64,000 nucleotides of DNA from Aedes albopictus. Its lineage: Eukaryota > Arthropoda > Insecta > Diptera > Culicidae. Below the pieces are notes generated by a model. The model had not been told where the DNA came from and did not search any database. It saw only the letters and a list, made by a program, of their open reading frames with translations. Positions 13,337 through 22,370 of this stretch are shown here, in pieces (the first letter of the stretch is position 1; each line of letters opens with the position of its first letter). The position numbers and the translations under genes are program-made. Location: positions 363,757,238 through 363,821,237 of the forward strand of contig NC_085138.1 in NCBI RefSeq assembly GCF_035046485.1. The letters run 5' to 3'.

Positions 13337-14668
13337 TTAAATTTGCTCACCTTTGATGCAGCGTAATGCTTCATTGTTTACAGCGTACAGAAACCTAATT
13401 AGTTCGAGGGCTTCTGCGGTCCTACCCGAAAGCAGAGAGCATTTTCCATCTCGGATGACATAAAGCATTGTATCGAAATGTTTCTCGCCAACAGCAACTC
13501 GAGCATCTACTTCACCTAGGACGTCCAACGATTTCATTGATCCATATGCGCGGAAGACTTTGTCACTTCCCTTCCTGACGTCGAATGCATTGGTGTCGAT
13601 AATGAACCGAACGTTTACTCCTCCAACTGTAGCACTAATGGTTCGCTTACCTTCAAGATGGAACAACTCGCGGATTTGTACAGCATTCGTCACATCATCC
13701 ACCTCTCGTACAAACTTCTCCTTACGCTCACGATTTTTATAGGGTGCTGGCCTTTGAACTGATCGATATCCGCTTGCTTGGAATTGCGGTACTTTACAGC
13801 ACCTCGCGTAGTGTCCTAGCCTGCTGCATTTGCCACAGCGGGAGTTTTTCGCTTGATGGTTTCCCATGCACCTGAAGCAGGACATCTTACCTTGTTTGTG
13901 ATTATTCGCCATTTCACCAAACGCATTCAGCTCAACCGTCGTTGGAGTGGATTTGCCTCGAAGCTCTTGGATTTGTGATTTTACCGATTCATGCGTGCGT
14001 GTAATTTCCAGCATTTTCTCCAGGCTTGAGTCAGCTTCTAGGTACTTGGCACGGAGTTTATCGTCGTACTGGGTGGCGAACACAACCTGATCCATAATCA
14101 TACCTTCAACTTGATCTCCAAAACCGCACTGAGCAGCTTGCTCTTTCAGTCGAATCACAAATTTGTCAATTCTCTCATTAGGGTTGAACATCAGCTGACG
14201 GAACTTGAAACTTTCGTACCTCTGTGACATCCTTGGGGCGTAGTAATTATCTAAAACTTCCATAGCCAATCTGTACCGGTTGTCCACGACGGCCGATTCG
14301 CTGACGTTGACATCGCGTGCAATTTTACGGACGTCGACTCCACCAAAGCACATCAAAGCGTTGAACATGTACTCGTGATCGTCGATGCCTTTCAGGGTCA
14401 GGTAAGAGAGAAACTGGTCCTTCCATAACGCCCACCGCGTACTTGTCGATCCGTTGCCGACCTAGGAAAACGGTGTTATATTGAAGTTTAGCGAAGTCAT
14501 TTTCTCAGCGTCTTCACTTTTCCTTTTTTGAGAATGATTTTCCGCAGATGTTGATTGACCGCTTGGTTCGATCCCAGGATCGTCGACAGTTGTAGTGTAG
14601 CGATTCCTTGGCTTGGTCCCAGGCGTTCGGATCCGGACAGTAAATGAAACAGGACTGATACGGTGCAA
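13337..14668 (-). pseudogene. gypsy-type gag with zinc knuckles and start of protease
   Basis: Minus-strand frame from about 14668 to 13337 broken once by an in-frame TAG near 14461, after which the same frame continues. The C-terminal half holds two cysteine-rich knuckles: a degenerate CFRC...H...C and a canonical CGKCSRLGHYARC (CX2CX4HX4C). Further on, FIIDTN occupies the position of the retroviral-type protease triad, but the glycine is replaced by asparagine, which should abolish activity. Gag would package the element RNA. The frame ends with a stop shortly after ALRCIKGEQ, where the unrelated segment begins. Confidence 0.82.
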
Positions 14669-14754
14669 GTCACAAAAATGAATGATTTTATTCCATTTAT
14701 TATATTTTATTGACTTTGATTAATCATGTTCTATCAGCCTACTACAATACTACA
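14667..14754 (-). repeat. 5' LTR of the gypsy-type element
   Basis: About 88 bp related to 10355-10434, with a longer TATTATATTTTATT segment. On the minus strand it starts TGTAGTATTG. No TGG-type primer site directly follows, so the boundary or the primer is atypical. Confidence 0.55.
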
Positions 14755-15429
14755 CATTTCAGTAATTACACCTGTATAATTTCATGCAAAACATCCCTAA
14801 AAACTTTTGCAAAAAAAAATCTGAACTTGAAAAAGTGCTGCTAAAACTACTCGAAATATTTGTGCTAGTGCATAAAAAACTTTTTCGATCAATTTCTGTG
14901 TGTAGAATGATAATCTAATATTTTCTAGATAAACTTTCCAAGAAATAATTAGAAGATTTTTTGTTTATTTGTTTGTTCAAACAGAAAAATGCATTCTGTG
15001 CAGATCTCTACCCCAATAAAAACCACCTGAAAAAATACTGAAACCAATTGACAGTCATCATAGAAGCACAATGTTAAATAGTTTATAATTGTTGTAGTCC
15101 GTAATGTGCAATAAAATGTAGTGTTCAAATATTGTATCACTCCTAGAAAGTATCCCGGACAATCACCTGCCACTCGCAATCATTTCTGTTATTTTTATAA
15201 TTGAAAAGTATACATGTAGAATTTGCTGACGAGCTTTGTAAAGGAATTGCAGACGATTTCCAGGAAAACCATTTGAAAAATCATACCAGAAAAGAAATTT
15301 TGTAAGATTTCCTCAGAAATATTGTTTTTACATTGAGCGATCAATGGCGCGTAAGCCTAGGCATGTTAGCCAGGACACAGTGAAAATGCCTGTGCTCCAC
15401 CCCTGATGGTAAATGGTACTTTCAAATAT
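14755..15429. other. AT-rich sequence with nothing recognised
   Basis: No supported frame, tRNA-like box or repeat is visible. The only frames are below 80 codons. Confidence 0.4.
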
Positions 15430-16930
15430 GTTTCAAAGGATTTTCAGAAGAGTTCCAAGTCGTTTCAGGGTTTCAGGTGATATTAACCCGGGAGCGGTCG
15501 CGTCGTGTACTGAGTACACGCACCATGAAAAATGCACGCTTTTGGTACACAGCGTGAGAGTGGCGTCGTTGCAGGTAGTCAAAGACGCGACTGCTCGAGA
15601 GTTAAGGGTATATCTCCTGAAACGCCCTTGAAATCGTCGAGAAAACCCTTGGAACGCCCATGGGATTCCATCATTGGGATCGTTGGAACACTTCTGGAAC
15701 GGATTTGAAGTACCTTGGAATGCCCCTGAAAACCATTGAAACTCCCTGAGGCTCCTTTATCAGCCCTGGAACTCCCCTGAAAGATCTTGAACTCTGTAAC
15801 CCTAAAACTGCCTCTGGAATCCCATAGAACGCTCCCGAAATCCTCAAACACTCTCTGGAACACCCCTGGAGCGATCATGAATCTCCCAGGAACGCCTCTT
15901 AACCCTTCAGGACGCGCGCTGTTGTAAAAAGTACAACACTACCAAACAACCACGCTCGTCGTATACAGCGCGAGCGCGGTGCAGTTTGGGTAGCTTGATG
16001 GGACGCGTCTTGGTTAAATACCCTGAAAAACCGTGGAACGCCCCTACTCCTTGCGACCGCCTGGATCACCCATGGAACACCCCTGGGGCTACTTGAAAAC
16101 CCAAGAAACACTATGAAGCACCCATCCATATAAAGCCCCTTAGGGAGCATCCATTTAGTACGTTACGCTAAAATTGGGAATTTTTGATCCCCCTCTTCCC
16201 CCTTCGTACGGGTTTTTCCTACATCTAATACATTGCTTGTCATACTTTCACAAACCCCTCTGTCCCCTAGGACCGTGACGTACTCAATGAATGCCCCCAA
16301 GAGCGCTCCTAGAACCCCTCAACCCAATGCAATCCTCCTTGAACTCCCTAAAATCTCTTGGAACATCCCTGGAACGCCCACAGGACCCCTGAGACCTTCA
16401 ACCATAATTTAACACTCTTAAAGCACCACAGAACGCTCCCAAATCCATCTAGAACGTCCGCTCATGAAACCGACTGAAGCCCCATGGAACGCTCCTGAAA
16501 CCCCTCGAAAATCCCGCTCCTCAAACCCCTCGAAACACCTCTGGTACCCCTTTGAAACCCCTTGAAATCGCATGGAAGGCTCAAGAAACCTCTTAAAATC
16601 CCCTGGACCCCCTGAGAGTCGTTGGAAAATCTCCTGATATCCACTGCATTGCCCTTGAAGCTACATGCGACCCTCAAGAACACCCCAGAAACGCTCTAAA
16701 ACCCCTTGGAATACCCCTTAAGCACATATGAAACTCCTGAAGGCCTATAAAATGGCTCTAAAACCCCAGTAACGTATTTGAAACCCCTTCAAACCCCTGG
16801 AAAACACCCGGAACGTCCATGAAACCCCTTGAACACCCCGTGAGTGTTCATGAAACCCTCTGGGAAGGTGCTCCAGAGGCATGCCTTTCAAACCCTTGAA
16901 ATGCACAATTATGTAAGTGAAAAAAAGTCT
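15430..16930. repeat. Degenerate CCCTGGAAC-type repeat tract
   Basis: Short motifs such as CCCTGGAAC, ACCCCTTGAAA and GGAACGCCC recur with irregular spacing for 1.5 kb. No fixed period can be followed. The plus strand is C-rich; the tract at 25725-26260 shows the complementary sense. Two related pieces near 15485-15600 and 15915-16010 (TACAC/GTAC and GCGCGAGCG motifs) interrupt it and resemble each other, perhaps a MITE. Confidence 0.7.
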
Positions 16931-17506
16931 GACAATCATGCTAACAGTTTAGGTTATGCCAGTGTTCAAAAATTTGGATCATGAATGCATCATGAAAGTG
17001 TGATAAAAATATATAAAAATAAAAAATAATGAAAAACTGTAAAGTAACATCCTTCCGGTTCAAGTTACTATAGTTTGACTTTGATATTTTTGGTCGATTT
17101 GCCTAGCTGCATAGCTTATTTCGTAAAAGCAATTTCATAATATTATTTTATGAATTGTGCAGTTTTCCTGTCATCAGCGGTACAAAATTTCCAATAAAAT
17201 TATAATAACTAGGCTTATTATCCCGTTTAAATTCGGGACACATTTTGGAACACAACAAAAAGGAAATCAATGTCCAAAAACAGAACTGAATGTTGTTAAT
17301 AATGCTATTTCAGCTGGAAAGATCGAATAATTGAGTTAAAATCGTTAACTATGCTCCAGTGACGAGTGTTTGAAAATTTTGTTGCCCCGTTAAAAACGGG
17401 ACGGATGGTCAGCCTATTTAAAACGGAACACATTTATAACATAGTAACTAAATCGGTGCAGTTTCTTGGCACTCACGTATACGCATCTATTAGTTGTACA
17501 ACTTTT
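16931..17506. other. AT-rich sequence
   Basis: Several CCCGTTTAAA/TTAAAAACGGGAC motifs occur at 17224-17440 in opposed orientations, perhaps a decayed inverted-repeat element. There is no coding signal. Confidence 0.35.
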
Positions 17507-17771
17507 CCAAGTAACCAAAAGTTCAGATAAGAGGGTACTTTATAAGCTGAGCAGCTTGTTGGAGCTTTCTCTTCAGCCTTCTAAGCAGCTTTATTTTTAA
17601 GTAATTTCGGAATTTGAAAGTTCACATAAGGAAGTCGGATAGCCTTCTAAGCAGCTTCTGACGGAACTTCCTCAAAATGAATGTGAAAACAAAAATGTAC
17701 TTTTCAGATTCATCACAACTTGTTGTTGCTTGTATTATTGAGAAACATGCTCAAACTTTCTTTACATAAAT

Positions 17772-18081
17772 AAATAAAAGAAAATCGCGTTAAGTACTGT
17801 TCCTTTGAATTCCACTAAGAATTTGCATCCTTTGACAGATACGTATTTCGACCTCAACTGTAAGGTCGTCTTCAGTGTCTTGTACTTGACTCGACTCAAG
17901 TACAAGACACTGAAGACGACCTTACAGTTGAGGTCGACCTTACAGTTGAAATCGAAATACGAGTCAAGTACAAGACACTGAAGACGACCTTACAGTTGAG
18001 GTCGAAATACGTATCTGTCAAAGGATGCAAATTCTTAGTGGCATTCAAAGGAACAGTACTTAACGCGATTTTCTTTTATTT
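17772..18081. mobile_element. Palindromic MITE
   Basis: A left arm of about 120 bp starting AAATAAAAGAAAATCGCG is repeated inverted at the right end (CGCGATTTTCTTTTATTT). The centre contains an additional partial inverted copy of the CTTACAGTTGAGGTCG segment, so one arm has been partly duplicated. No frame of significance. Confidence 0.8.
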
Positions 18082-18164
18082 ACAGATATTCCCCTAACAA
18101 GCCCAGGTTAATCATCATCTTTTCTTTACATACTTATTTACTTATGCATATGACACTCCTATGT

Positions 18165-18235
18165 AGGTTTGAACCGGGACCTCCTGCGTTATAAGCTGCT
18201 ATCATACCACTGCGCTGCTACAGATACATAATATG
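18165..18235 (-). other. tRNA-like sequence
   Basis: On the minus strand AGCGCAGTGGTATGATAGC followed by GGTCCCGGTTCAAACC resembles A and B boxes of an isoleucine-type tRNA with TAT at the anticodon position. Acceptor pairing is poor; likely SINE-derived. Confidence 0.4.
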
Positions 18236-18314
18236 GATAAGTTAACAAACCTAGATGTCGACAGAGGACTGATTCAAGTCAGATTTCATCCGCGTTGCAC
18301 TTCATCGCAATTGT

Positions 18315-18382
18315 GATGTCGGGGTAGAGTGTAGGGCTCTGACGCAGCGACTACCGGTTCGAATCTGGTGGGCGTCTTTTTT
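18315..18382 (+). other. tRNA-like sequence
   Basis: GGGGTAGAGTG and, downstream, CCGGTTCGAATCTGG resemble the tRNA A box and T arm. It ends in a T-run. Probably a tRNA-derived repeat. Confidence 0.4.
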
Positions 18383-18454
18383 TTCATTTGCGCTTCATAT
18401 TTATTGATTTGGTGAATTAAATTTAGTTGTCTATGAAAATTTGCTTATAATGAT

Positions 18455-18723
18455 TGTTGGCGCGAGTTTCTTCCGGATTATTGAAACACATACTGAAAGC
18501 AGCGTATTTCACGGCAGCTTCAATGCTATATTCAAAATATTCCAATTTAGTGATTTTACATTGTGTTTTTCCTATAAATAACTTACATGATAGTTTCTTA
18601 ATCTATATCGAACTCTCCAACTCAACGCACAACTTAACACTAAATCTCAATACAATCCCAGTACACTTAATTCCTATTAGATAATATAAAGTTGCCAGTT
18701 TCACCCAAAATATCGTCGCAACA
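18455..18723 (-). repeat. 3' LTR of the 1.34 kb element
   Basis: The 269-bp sequence is indistinguishable by eye from 19523-19791. The 76-codon plus-strand frame inside both copies is a by-product of their identity. Confidence 0.87.
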
Positions 18724-18736
18724 TTCTCCCCCCCGT
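18724..18736 (-). other. Polypurine tract of the 1.34 kb element
   Basis: On the minus strand the bases CACGGGGGGGAGAA directly precede the 3' LTR start TGTTGCG. The BEL element at 48.5 kb has a comparable GGGGGAGAA at the same place. Confidence 0.65.
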
Positions 18737-18756
18737 GAGACTGGTGACTAACTATA

Positions 18757-19515
18757 TTATCGCTTCTCAATTTCTTTACATTTTCGATCTTTCAAAATGT
18801 TCTCAATGATGCCATTCTGTACCACTGTGCACTGAAATTGGTGCGGTGCTCTATACAAGGCAGTTCCCCCGGGGTCGAAAACCACACATCTAGAAACAGC
18901 GTTACGTTCAACACTGGCGACGACGAAGACTTTCTTTACTGCGCATTCTGATTGTACCACATTCACCGTCGATTGTTTCGATTCTATCTCTGTTGGATCA
19001 GAAGATAGGCGCACACTGTGTGCTGTTTGATTCTGATTGGAACTGTTGGTCGTCGTCGTCGTCGATACGAAGGGGACCGTGTGCGGGATGCTTTTGTTGT
19101 CATTGCATATAGCAGAAATTCGTTGGGCAATTTGCGATCGCGGAGGGGCAGTATCTGGATGAGATTTCGTGGTGATTGAATTAGAGTCATTGGAGCAAGC
19201 AAACTGTAACCGGCATTTGTCGTCACACGAATCGGACCTTGTTGTCGATTGTTCTCGGACACCTTTCCCGCTGTGTTTGCGTATTAGTGCCTTTTTTTTC
19301 GCACTGAACTCCAAATCAATTTTCTCCATAGCGTAGGAGAACTTTTCGTCAATCTGCGCTAGCTGGCGCTCGAAATCCAGCTTCATACGTTTCTCCTCAT
19401 CTTCGCACTGTTTGCGCCAAAGCGCTTTCCGTTCTTTGAACTCCTCGAGCTGCTGCTTGAGGGTGTCCAGTTGGGTAGCCATACCGACCTCTTCGTGTTG
19501 ATGAGTTATCATCAT
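18757..19515 (-). CDS. Unrecognised ORF of a small LTR element, coiled-coil N-terminus
   Basis: A 252-codon ORF filling the element. An alternative start is the second methionine-rich site, MATQLDTL, at about codon 12. Residues about 12-85 are rich in K, E, Q and L with heptad spacing (LDTLKQQLEEFKERKALW, MEKIDLEFSAKKKALI), suggesting a coiled coil. Residues about 85-190 are Ser/Thr/Asn-rich and probably disordered. The C-terminus contains VVFDPGGTALYRAPHQF and a charged tail. I see no zinc knuckle, protease, RT or integrase motif. It might be a Gag-like assembly protein used in trans, or a fusion of the first and last parts of a larger element's polyprotein. Function unknown. The frame is intact, in keeping with the identical LTRs. 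Confidence 0.6.
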   Translation of the reverse strand: MMITHQHEEVGMATQLDTLKQQLEEFKERKALWRKQCEDEEKRMKLDFERQLAQIDEKFSYAMEKIDLEFSAKKKALIRKHSGKGVREQSTTRSDSCDDKCRLQFACSNDSNSITTKSHPDTAPPRSQIAQRISAICNDNKSIPHTVPFVSTTTTTNSSNQNQTAHSVRLSSDPTEIESKQSTVNVVQSECAVKKVFVVASVERNAVSRCVVFDPGGTALYRAPHQFQCTVVQNGIIENILKDRKCKEIEKR

Positions 19516-19522
19516 TGAAGTT

Positions 19523-19791
19523 TGTTGGCGCGAGTTTCTTCCGGATTATTGAAACACATACTGAAAGCAGCGTATTTCACGGCAGCTTCAATGCTATATT
19601 CAAAATATTCCAATTTAGTGATTTTACATTGTGTTTTTCCTATAAATAACTTACATGATAGTTTCTTAATCTATATCGAACTCTCCAACTCAACGCACAA
19701 CTTAACACTAAATCTCAATACAATCCCAGTACACTTAATTCCTATTAGATAATATAAAGTTGCCAGTTTCACCCAAAATATCGTCGCAACA
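19523..19791 (-). repeat. 5' LTR of the 1.34 kb element
   Basis: Identical partner of 18455-18723. On the minus strand it contains a TTTATAGG stretch that may serve as TATA. The expected TGG-type primer site does not follow directly. Confidence 0.85.
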
Positions 19792-19913
19792 ATGATGTTT
19801 TTGCTAAAATGACACAAATAAATCCTTAGAACATCAAGCTACTGAAATGAACTTCAAGGAACTAGGAAGTTTCAACAAAGTTCCGAGTAGCATCTTAAGC
19901 AGCTTTCAGGTTC

Positions 19914-20325
19914 CACGAAGTTCAGATAAAGTTCCGTATAGAACTTTCTGGCTGCTTAAGGTGAAACATCAAGAAATCCCACTGTACTTTTGCATACAAC
20001 TTTAGAAGCACAAATCAGACGAACGAAGCATCGAACTAAGCCGCACTTGTTAATCGTGGCTTTGCTCACTTGACAAAAGAGGCAGCTTTTCCAAATCGAG
20101 CGCATTTGTTTACGAATTTTTAAGATTGGTGCTTTTGAAAACTTAAGTAGGGGTCCAAGAGGCCATTGTGTGGTAGCCATATTTGGATTCTCTAAAGTTT
20201 CTCCTTAAGAGGCTAACAATGAGCCTTGCAGGAACTTATGTATGTGTGAGGTTCCCGCAAGGCTCATTGTTAGCCTCTTAAGCAGCTAGAAAGTTCCATA
20301 CGGAACTTTATCTGAACTTTGTGGC
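19914..20325. repeat. Inverted repeat of the composite element, with a central perfect hairpin
   Basis: Arms of about 48 bp (CGAAGTTCAGATAAAGTTCC and on, at 19914-19961 and inverted at 20276-20325) differ at a few positions. Inside the right side, 20204-20282 is a hairpin with 32-nt arms (CTTAAGAGGCTAACAATGAG and its complement) and one mismatch, separated by about 15 nt. This is a typical fold-back MITE structure. Confidence 0.75.
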
Positions 20326-20379
20326 ACTTAAAAGTGCATTTTGACGTGGGAAGCGGAACTTTTGGTTACTTGGGTTAGC

Positions 20380-20512
20380 TCAGAAGAGGATTAGGTGTTG
20401 GTAACTCTCGGGGGAAGAGCAACTAACAAAAAATTGCAAGTGCCGGGGCAGGGATCGAACCCATGATCATCCACTTATGAAGTGAACGTGTGACCACTGT
20501 ACCATGGCCCCA
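20380..20512 (-). mobile_element. tRNA-derived SINE, truncated copy
   Basis: Same family as 26339-26789 and 51342-51779: on the minus strand GGGGCCATGGTACAGTGGTC gives the A box and GGGTTCGATCCC-like sequence the B box, followed by the shared GCACTTGCAATTTTT and TTGCTCTTCCCC body. Only the first 130 bp are present. Confidence 0.75.
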
Positions 20513-20529
20513 GCACTATGGGAAGGTAT

Positions 20530-21800
20530 TCCTTTGATTACGGAGTCGTCCAATCACTAGACAAATAATCTCGTCAAACAGGAAAACAAAAGAGCTGTGC
20601 TAAAACCAAGTCCTTCTCAAGCTCAACTCATTCTAATCAAAGTATGGAAACAAAACCACTTTCTCTCTCGTCGTGTGGTTATGCTAAACAACTTCCATCT
20701 TCACTGCCTTCACTTTTTTGCCCGGCGGCGGCTTGAAGATAAAAACTTTTTTGCTTGCTCTTCACATTCGTCCATCCTTTGATAGCAAAAAACCGATTCG
20801 GTTTGTTATAACCCTCATCATGGCCTCAATCCGTGTCGGAAAATGTCCAACCAAGTTACCACCATAGCCAAAGTTTTCCATCCTCTGTTTTGTGATAAGT
20901 TGTGTACAAATGTTCTTGACAAGGTCGTATCCATAGATAGGGTGGAGTTCAAAGAGTAAAATAAAGTTAGGCAGTCTTTAAGAAATGAAGCAAACAGTGA
21001 AGTTATCTTCAGCATTTATTACACTACTGAACCAGATTAGCTCAGACGTCAGTGATGAAAATCTCCCCGATTCTCGGAATCGATACCGTACCGTCCCCAA
21101 AAGAAACTCGAAAAATATTGATGTATCCATTGCGAATTCCAATCACGTCCTGGCTTCGTCGGTAGGAGGTTTAGTAGCCAGCCACCAGTCTACTCGTATG
21201 GCACATTCCACGGGTAATCCCTTCGGAGACTTGTCTACGCTTAGGAAACGAAAAGGGAAAGGGCTATTCTCGAAAATTGGCTTTGTTTTCGCACCGTGCG
21301 AAACATTCCCACGCCCACCACCCCCACTGAGGCCCAAACTTCTTATACTCTTCGTCATCATAGAACGAACATTTTTCCTCGTAAGCTCACATGGGAGTCG
21401 TAGACACTTCTGGCTGGATTTGTTCTCCCACCACCGAAAGGTCAGCATTGTCGGAGTGTGGGGGAGACGTGTTGTTGGTGAGTCAGCACAGCGCAGCAGA
21501 TAGTAGGTACACCAGGAATGGCGAAAACGTAAACTTTCTGAACGATTCAGATGGCCCCGGGGGCTGTTGTGTCTGCTTCCATACCATCACCAGTGGAACA
21601 CTGCCTTCGTCAATGATGGTTTGGTTACTGAAGGATGCTGCTCGACAGCGACCAGCGACATTCGAGAAGTTAACCAATTTTCATCGGTCGTTTGATGCCA
21701 CGGTCGGTCGATGGCAGTCAGTCAGGATTGGGAGGACAGCATCGTCAAAGTGAGTTAGCAGAAGCGGTTTATGTTTACGTAGGAAACGGTTCATTGCCGA
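20530..21800. other. Low-repeat region with unrecognised open frames
   Basis: Composition is less AT-rich here. Plus-strand frames at 20985-21503 (172 codons) and 21391-21753 (120 codons) have no recognisable domain and overlap each other and a minus-strand frame, so coding is not supported. A GTGAGT donor-like site follows at 21750. The region may be conserved non-coding DNA. Confidence 0.35.
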
Positions 21801-21960
21801 GTGATTGCTTGGGTTTGTGGAAGTTTAAAGGTTCTATTCAATGTTGACTTTGAGGATGGGATAATTTGGTGAGAAAATATTGTGTATACACTATGCATGT
21901 ATGTTGTGTTGGTGGTAAGTGGTGTTGATATTTCCATCCGATCAATAATTCCCATCGCTC

Positions 21961-22035
21961 TTTTTTTTTATCAACGATATTTTTAGCCCGGCCTAAGTAC
22001 ATCTAGGGATCCACAACTTTACTTCCCTTCATAAG
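21961..22035 (-). mobile_element. SINE 3' tail, 5'-truncated copy
   Basis: A T-run, then TATCAACGATATTTTTAGCC and ACTTTACTTCCCTTC match the tail of the SINEs at 28980-29159 and 35581-35756 in the same orientation. Only about 70 bp are present. Confidence 0.6.
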
Positions 22036-22194
22036 AAAAAAAAAACAGTTTGGGAGGAATTTTTGGAATCTGTTCTTAAAAATATTAAATTCGGAGTTAT
22101 GGAGAAGCTGGATTTGGCTTGCTGCGGCCAGTTTCAATCTAGTTTTGTTCCGTGTTTTAGGGGTAATTCAAACATGTATGACGACCACCGTTCA

Positions 22195-22330
22195 GTGTGT
22201 CCCCATTTGAGGTGGGGTTTCCAGAAAGCTTCCAGAGAGCCCAAAAAAGATGATTCCAAGGGGTTTCTAGAGCGGTTGTAGGGGGTTGTTTTAGGAATTT
22301 CAGGAACCTTTTATGGGCGTTCCGCCAGGT
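22195..22330. repeat. Short degenerate repeat tract
   Basis: GGGTTTCCAGAAAGCTTCCAG, GATTCCAAGGGGTTTC and similar motifs resemble the G-rich degenerate repeats at 25.7-26.3 kb. It is interrupted by the RTE insertion at 22343, after which the same type of sequence resumes at 25725. Confidence 0.5.
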
Positions 22331-22370
22331 TTTGTTGCCATTCATTTCATTTATTTAGTTAACATCAAAT

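Larger units (their letters stand above)
10355..14754 (-). mobile_element. Degenerate Ty3/gypsy-type LTR retrotransposon with short LTRs
   Basis: Gag and pol lie in order on the minus strand between two related ends of only about 80-88 bp. On the minus strand the 3' LTR begins TGTAGTATTG and is preceded directly by a purine tract (GAAAGAAGGAGAGA), which fixes orientation. The element lost the N-terminal part of RT, whose place is taken by about 0.9 kb of unrelated sequence, and the zinc-binding head of integrase. Nonsense, frameshift and duplication lesions occur in gag and RT. I could not find a clean target duplication. It is a dead copy. Confidence 0.82.
18455..19791 (-). mobile_element. 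Young non-autonomous LTR element with a single ORF
   Basis: Two 269-bp LTRs (18455-18723 and 19523-19791) appear identical, begin TGTTG and end CAACA, and are flanked by the 5-bp duplication ATGAT (18450-18454 and 19792-19796). On the minus strand a GGGGGGGAGAA purine tract abuts the 3' LTR, fixing orientation. The 0.8 kb interior holds one 252-codon ORF and no protease, RT or integrase. Identity of the LTRs implies recent transposition by enzymes supplied elsewhere. LTR ends and the G-rich purine tract resemble those of mosquito BEL/Pao elements; the family is inferred. Confidence 0.87.
17507..20373. mobile_element. Composite TIR element carrying nested insertions
   Basis: The outer ends are a 17-bp perfect inverted repeat, CCAAGTAACCAAAAGTT at 17507 and its complement ending at 20373. 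Between them lie a palindromic MITE (17772-18081), tRNA-like pieces, a young LTR element (18455-19791) and a second nested inverted repeat (19914-20325). If the nested parts are removed, about 1 kb of TIR element rich in AAGTTCAGATAAAG and AGCAGCTT motifs remains. No transposase frame is present. A target duplication could not be defined. Confidence 0.55.

Noticed and set aside
18455..18684. Identical 76-codon frames in two places (also 19523-19752)
   Set aside because: They lie within the LTRs of one element and are antisense to its transcription.
20985..21753. Overlapping 172- and 120-codon frames
   Set aside because: No domain recognised and mutually overlapping in different phases; codon pattern not convincing.
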